From Anopheles merus (taxonomy: Eukaryota > Arthropoda > Insecta > Diptera > Culicidae): a DNA stretch of 64,000 nucleotides. Shown piece by piece: positions 60,516 through 64,000 of the stretch. The notes below the pieces were generated by a model. That model saw only the letters and a list, made by a program, of their open reading frames with translations, was not told where the DNA came from and did not search any database. The position numbers and the translations under genes were made by a program. The stretch spans positions 9,501,050-9,565,049 of the forward strand of contig NC_054082.1 of assembly GCF_017562075.2 (NCBI RefSeq). The letters are read 5' to 3'. How positions within the stretch are numbered: position 1 is the stretch's first letter; the number at the start of each line of letters is the position of its first letter.

Positions 60516-63158
60516 GCATTTTGGGTTCATTTCTTACCTACCGACTGCATTACACATTGTGTGCGAATCTGGGAGAAATTTGCAAGTTTCCAACTTGATT
60601 CCTCTTTTGCTTGTACACTGGAAGTGAAGCACAATTTGTATGTTCCAAATATTGTCATCCGGAACAGTGCCTAGATATCACGTGTTGCAGGTGGCTTATA
60701 AACAGCCATTTGTGGCCCATTTCCAGCTCTCAGCTGTGACATTCTTGCGTGGTCGCGCTTTGTAAAGCAATGCGAGCGCTCGATTTGCGACCGTTTGTCG
60801 CCACCATTCAAGCAGTAGGGGGGAAAAAAACGCCTGTCCAGCAAAGTACGAGAAAAATGTGTGCATAAATTAAGGCATAACATTCATCGCGTGCAGGAGC
60901 ATTAGTTTAAAGCATAATTAAACCGCCAACCTGCTCCTTCCCATCTCACGGTAAAATGTTTGACCAAATCCAGCAAGGTGTGCAATAGAGTGAGGGAGAG
61001 AGGAAAAGGAACAGAACAGGGTGTCTTTGGGCCAAATCCGCAAACCGTTGCCCTGCAAGCGGTAGTTGGAAAGTTCAATTAAGGAAACTAAGGATTAAGT
61101 TTCGCCCTTCGTCATCGTGCTCCGGTGTCGTTTCGTGAGTTCCGGTATATCTTGCCTTTCAAAGGTTGTGCAGGTAGCGCTTCGGGGCGGGACGGTAGGT
61201 GTTTTCATTTACGGGGGCATATTCGGGTCACCACCGATGCGGTGCAGAGAACGGGGCGCGGCTACACATTGCTTCCCCCACCGCAAAACTACTGCCCCTA
61301 AAACAGAAGTTTTGGGCTTCTTGGAAGCTCTACTTAGACGCATGCGAAAGCGCTCGCCGGCATTAACACGGGAAATTCGGGCAAACCTCTCCTCTACCTT
61401 GCCACCCACCGGCAAATGATGAAAGTTTTATGGTTTCTGCTCATCATCAAGAATCGACAAACTTCGGCTTCCGGGCGAAGTATTTTTATGTTTTACTGCC
61501 ATTAAAAACAACCATTCTGGCCGTTCGGTCGGGCAATAGCGCGCTGCGCTTCTGTTTGATCCAAACCAAAATGTCTCGCAAGACACACACACACACACAC
61601 ACCGGAGTGTAGAAAGTGTATGCACAGCGGGTTTTCTTCTTATTTTAATGGCTTCAATAATTCAGCAGGAAAGATTAGGTAGTCGTGAGCGCCTGCTCGC
61701 TGTATGCGCAAGTCGAGCGTTCTTGCAGTAATAGACATCCGGTGCGCGATGAATCGTGGCTTTAATATGCACACTCACACACACACTTATGTACGTGTAC
61801 GGTAACAACACAAAATCCGCCAATTGGACTCGCGGTCCCATTCATACAACTTCCGGTGTGTAATGGCATCGGAAGGAACCCGCGCGCACAGAAGAAGGAG
61901 GAGAACCATTACCAGCTGGGCCCGCAGAGCAAATAGCGTATGCCGCGAAAATGACACGAAAATAAACCACCATTGTGTGCAGGAGGAGGAGGAGAGTCGG
62001 CTGCGGGACCCATTCTAGGGTAGCACCGTGGAACCCGCCATGCCCTTTTGCCCCGCAGCGCACAGGAGGCATATGAATAATTTGTCCTGATTTGTCCTCG
62101 TCATATTCATGCACAAGGTGTGTCCCACGTCGGTTCTTCGGTTGTGAGCGGGTGGTGGTGCAGTTGCAATTGGATGAAACTGTGTCTGAGGGTTCACTTA
62201 AGCGTCTTTTGCCCGGGCTTTGCTTTGCTGCACTTGAAGGAACTGCTTCGGTCCTCGGGAGCCCACCCCGTATCGGTGGTGTGTGCTGTACACTCTCCGC
62301 TTCCTTACCGACGAATTACAGACACCGCTTTCGATTGCTTTTTTGCCACGTACCCCAAGCAGAAAAGGAGCGAGCCGGAGTGGGAACAGTACCCGGAACA
62401 GCCCGATGGTGTTTCGCCTTGCGGCAGCTGCCGTCGGTTCTACTCGACGAGCCACGCTGGAGCGGAACGTTCTTCCCAGTACCCGGGGGCCTCCTGTAAA
62501 ACTTCCCCCGACAAGCACGGTCCGTCTTGCCTGTTGTGTTGTTGCAGAAAAGGGGTAAGGTCGGTACGGTACGGCAGACTACGGTGGGGAAATGTAATTT
62601 TGCATAGTTTATTGCTCGTTAGCATGCTCAACCATGCTGGGGACTGCGGGAAGGGCGAACGTGGTTTGATTTCGCCCGTGGGGTTGAATCACTTACACGC
62701 TCGATGGACCTGTTTCATTGAAAAGCGTTAAAGAAAAATGACACTTGCAAATAAATATCTGATGTGCGGCTGGTTGTGTAGGGGTTTCACGCGCCGCACA
62801 ATGGCTGTGGCCCAACAAATCAAATCACCCGCTCAAATGGATCATAATTTCACCACTGTTTCTTCTTCTTCTTCTCTTTTTACAGAGCCTTGGCATACTG
62901 GCGTCCATACCGGCCGCGCTGCTGATCATTTCGCTCGTGTTTCTGCTGCTGTATCTGCTGACGCGCTGCTGCGATCGGAAGCCGCGCAAACCGAAGTCGC
63001 ACGGCTGCCAAAAGTGCACGCTGATCTTTTTCGCCATCATCTGCTGTGCGGCGATCGGTCTCGGCCTGTACGGCAACGACGATCTGCACAATGGGGTGCT
63101 GCAGATCTTCGGCTCGGGCCGCAAGATCGAGCAGCTGATACTGAACGTGCGGAATCAG
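36459..63158 (+). CDS. tty: tweety homologue (TTYH family membrane protein), 5' part only
   Basis: Two coding exons are visible, 36459-36602 and 62886-63158, joined in phase 0. They give the first 139 residues; the gene runs off the right edge. Tweety proteins are five-segment membrane proteins reported as large-conductance or volume-regulated anion channels, more recently also as lipid-binding proteins. The visible part shows the family N-terminus (SFLVQLLHSVPHINITLHRVNDTFNP), the first membrane segment (SIPAALLIISLVFLLLYLL), a basic Cys loop (RCCDRKPRKPKSHGC), the second segment (CTLIFFAIICCAAIGLGL) and the conserved YGND that follows it. Flies have more than one tweety paralogue and I cannot say which this is. 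Confidence 0.85.
39557..39603 (+). repeat. degenerate TTCTAG hexamer repeat
   Basis: About six imperfect copies of TTCTAG/TTCTAT in AT-rich sequence of the tweety intron. It could be a simple repeat or the tail of an old short retroelement. Confidence 0.5.
49608..49638. promoter_or_regulatory. paired CRE-like sites
   Basis: TTACGTCA at 49608-49615 and the palindromic TGACGTCA at 49631-49638, about two helical turns apart, inside the tweety intron. These are bZIP (CREB/ATF-type) recognition sequences. Confidence 0.3.
60437..60508 (+). repeat. (GT)36 microsatellite
   Basis: 72 bases of uninterrupted GT, the longest pure dinucleotide repeat in the window, about 2.4 kb before tweety exon 2. Confidence 0.95.
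62886..63158 (+). CDS. tty: tweety exon 2 (membrane segments 1 and 2)
   Basis: 91 codons, SLGILASIPAALLIISL to LILNVRNQ, donor gtaagt at 63159. It is phase 0 at both ends. It carries the first two membrane helices with the basic Cys loop between them. Confidence 0.9.
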
Positions 63159-64000
63159 GTAAGTGCGGAATGTCTGAGAGGGGAAGGGTTTCTTGTTGTT
63201 GTTATTTGTTAGTTCGATGCCTTGCATTCGACTCGAAATGCATGCTTGGTTCGAGAGACACCATCAGCGTAGTTGAAATATGTCTTCATGTAGTAGAGAT
63301 AGGATTTAGTTTATTTGAAAAGATTCCGCGGACATATAAACGGGTTTCGCGCGGTGTCTTGTACTTTTGCAAGCTCCAAGAAACAAGATTTGGCTGGTTG
63401 ATATACTACCATTCATTTCTGTCGATCTTTGCCAGGGACAGAAGGGGATTGTGGTTAAATGGTGCGAGATTTGTCTCTAGAGAGACAGAGACGAAGCGAG
63501 TGAAACGATCTGTTCCTTTACGTTTAACATTAATCATGGTGCGGTTGCAAACGCGGTTACGGCATACTTTGCGTACCCCGTTTCGTTGCAGTCCCCCGTT
63601 TTATTTTTCACTCTGGAAGCTTAGACTAATGTATCTATTTATCCGACTATAGACAGCAGTTGCCACATCGCAATGTGACCGCGATGCGATCAAGCATCGT
63701 GGACACACTATTTGGAGTACCTTTAGGCAATGTACTGCAATAACTCCCAAATCTTATAATAGTAACAATTCTTTCAAATTATTTATTACTAATATGTTAC
63801 TCGTAAAAGAGCATGTTGTGATACATCATATTTCCAATGATCTGAATTAATTGATATGATCCTCTAATGCTCGTTCGAGTTGGAATGATGAACTTTACAT
63901 GATCCTCTATCGACTTGTAGGGAACAGAATGATGCGTTAACGGCAACCCTTTTGACTATCCCTTGACCGGTTTCACGTTGTGGTCAAACATGTCAAACAC
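63159..64000 (+). other. tweety intron 2 (partial)
   Basis: Intron sequence that continues past the window edge. The last 350 bases are AT-rich. No exon is seen. Confidence 0.7.

Larger units (their letters stand above)
36603..62885 (+). other. 26.3-kb tweety intron
   Basis: Donor gtacgt, acceptor tctttttacag. I found no nested gene with a start, splice sites and family features. The long open frames (for example 42749-43474, 50906-51679 and 62120-62731) have no coding character. It holds many microsatellites, several long A or T runs (41275, 55782, 56028, 56834, 59068), AT-rich islands (about 47440-48200, 52240-53700 and 55230-58700) and scattered CRE sites. The length and position are typical of introns carrying enhancers. 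Confidence 0.6.

Noticed and set aside
62120..62731. 203-codon + ORF just before tweety exon 2, considered as an alternative exon
   Set aside because: Three overlapping frames are open here because of base composition. No phase-compatible donor/acceptor pair or family match ties it to tweety.

Overview
The window is eukaryotic and reads as insect, most likely an anopheline mosquito. Genes are split by introns with GT..AG borders. Coding exons are GC-rich at third positions, and introns and spacers carry many GT, CT and GA microsatellites. The gene set is dipteran in character: an ionotropic chemoreceptor, tweety, and a PDE9 with very long extensions. The species cannot be fixed from sequence alone. 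There are no rRNA genes, no tRNA I could recognise, no CRISPR array, no transposon ORF and no bacterial-type operon.

Region 1 (about 1-21.5 kb, + strand) is a cGMP-type phosphodiesterase of the PDE9 family. Eight coding exons join in matching phase into a predicted 1,495-residue protein. It has a long acidic N-terminal region, a complete HD-type PDE catalytic domain spread over exons 2-7, and a 602-residue low-complexity C-terminal region. The same frame continues past the TGA at 18873 for 106 codons to TAG at 19194, giving a tail with a cysteine cluster and a C-terminal ESV. This is a strong candidate for regulated stop-codon readthrough. Retention of intron 7 would give a second, short C-terminus. 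Intron 2, which separates the two metal-binding histidine motifs, holds a two-exon gene on the opposite strand for a small acidic secreted protein, with its own TATA box and poly(A) signal.

Region 2 (21.5-25.2 kb) is a repeat-rich gene-poor spacer, probably partly PDE9 3' UTR.

Region 3 (25.2-29.2 kb, - strand) holds a five-exon membrane-anchored short-chain dehydrogenase/reductase of the RDH10/RDHE2/HSD17B11 type, with four GATA sites just upstream. Upstream of it in the same orientation is an intronless, divergent ionotropic receptor.

Region 4 (30.5-33.6 kb, + strand) is a secreted EndoU (XendoU) ribonuclease. Four exons encode a signal peptide, a Thr-rich linker with two GFFGxLFG repeats, and a C-terminal EndoU domain. 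It is head-to-head with the receptor gene.

Region 5 (about 34-64 kb, + strand) is the 5' part of a tweety (TTYH) gene. The first coding exon at 36.5 kb is separated by a 26.3-kb intron from the exon at 62.9 kb that carries the first two membrane segments. The rest lies beyond the window. I saw no convincing gene inside this intron.
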